Positions 5,712 through 5,800 of a stretch of DNA of 5,800 nt are shown here, in pieces. The stretch lies in NCBI GenBank assembly GCA_905479515.1, contig CAJQMX010000258.1:1-5800 (forward strand). The letters are read 5' to 3'. The DNA is from an uncultured Parasphingopyxis sp. (GTDB taxonomy: Bacteria; Pseudomonadota; Alphaproteobacteria; Sphingomonadales; Sphingomonadaceae). Under the pieces are notes generated by a model. The model was not told the DNA's origin. It searched no databases and worked only from the letters and a program-made list of their open reading frames with translations. Both the position numbers and the translations under genes were made by a program. Every line of letters starts with the position of its first letter. Positions within the stretch are counted from its first letter, which is position 1.

Positions 5712-5716
5712 AGGAG
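5712..5716 (+). promoter_or_regulatory. Ribosome binding site of nosZ
   Basis: AGGAG lies 7 nt before the ATG at 5724, in an otherwise AT-rich 36-bp gap. It is clearly stronger than the nosR site, which fits NosZ being needed in larger amounts. No promoter or terminator is evident in the gap, so nosZ is probably co-transcribed with nosR. Confidence 0.75.
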
Positions 5717-5723
5717 AAAGAAA

Positions 5724-5800
5724 ATGAAAGACGATTCTGAGAAAATTGCAAATGTATCACGGCGCTCATTGTTGAGTGGCTCAGCCGCGGTTGCAGGATT
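5724..5800 (+). CDS. nosZ: NosZ, nitrous oxide reductase, N-terminal Tat signal region only (3' end outside window)
   Basis: Only 25 codons are in the window. They encode a short polar head, MKDDSEKIAN, then the twin-arginine motif VSRRSLL (Arg13-Arg14) and the start of a small-residue hydrophobic segment (SGSAAVAG). This is a Tat signal, as used by clade I NosZ, the copper-containing periplasmic enzyme that reduces N2O to N2 and is exported folded. The identity rests on position directly after nosR with a strong ribosome site, plus the Tat signal. None of the copper-ligand motifs can be seen. Another Tat-exported protein of the nos cluster is possible but less likely, since nosZ usually follows nosR. 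Confidence 0.85.
   Translation, partial: MKDDSEKIANVSRRSLLSGSAAVAG

Overview
The window looks like a junction between plasmid- or ICE-like accessory DNA (about 1-2482) and the start of a nitrous-oxide-reduction operon (about 3291-5800), with an IS6-family insertion sequence sitting exactly at the join. The gene families point to an alphaproteobacterial denitrifier: a NosR followed by a Tat-exported clade-I-type NosZ, an NnrR-type TTGCG-N4-CGCAA operator, and an IS6 transposase of a subgroup I associate with rhizobial and sphingomonad replicons. The genus cannot be read from the sequence.

Left region. The window opens inside the 3' end of an IS3-family transposase. The element appears to end near 182, and directly after it lie the last 37 codons of what looks like an ArdA antirestriction gene that has lost its 5' part. 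Convergent with this remnant, on the minus strand, is an intact 510-residue Fic-domain AMP-transferase carrying its own inhibitory motif. The AT-rich gap upstream of fic carries three ATGAAAAT-like repeats spaced by multiples of 10 bp. Further upstream on the minus strand is an unrecognised 119-residue protein, and overlapping its ribosome binding site is the highly charged C-terminal tail of another gene, possibly a relaxase, cut by the IS6 element.

Middle. The IS6-family element (2483-3290, 808 bp) has matching 21-bp terminal inverted repeats (17 of 21). The 8-bp flanks do not match, so no target duplication is visible. Its transposase has the DDE residues, but the usual family N-terminus is found in a different frame, implying a 1-bp deletion near codon 9. 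A GTG start in the other frame still gives a long open reading frame.

Right region. The IS ends 33 bp before a perfect TTGCG-N4-CGCAA dyad, a plausible NO-responsive NnrR site, followed by nosR (742 residues: signal peptide, FMN-binding domain, membrane domain with two CxxxCP motifs, and a ferredoxin-like end). After a 36-bp gap comes nosZ, of which only the Tat signal region is in the window. NosR is the membrane flavo-iron-sulfur protein needed for N2O reduction by periplasmic NosZ, so the two are expected to be transcribed together under NO and low-oxygen control.

No tRNA, rRNA, CRISPR array or clearly novel system was seen. The main points of interest are the recombination junction, the transposase frameshift, the preserved operator beside the IS, and the phased repeats upstream of fic.
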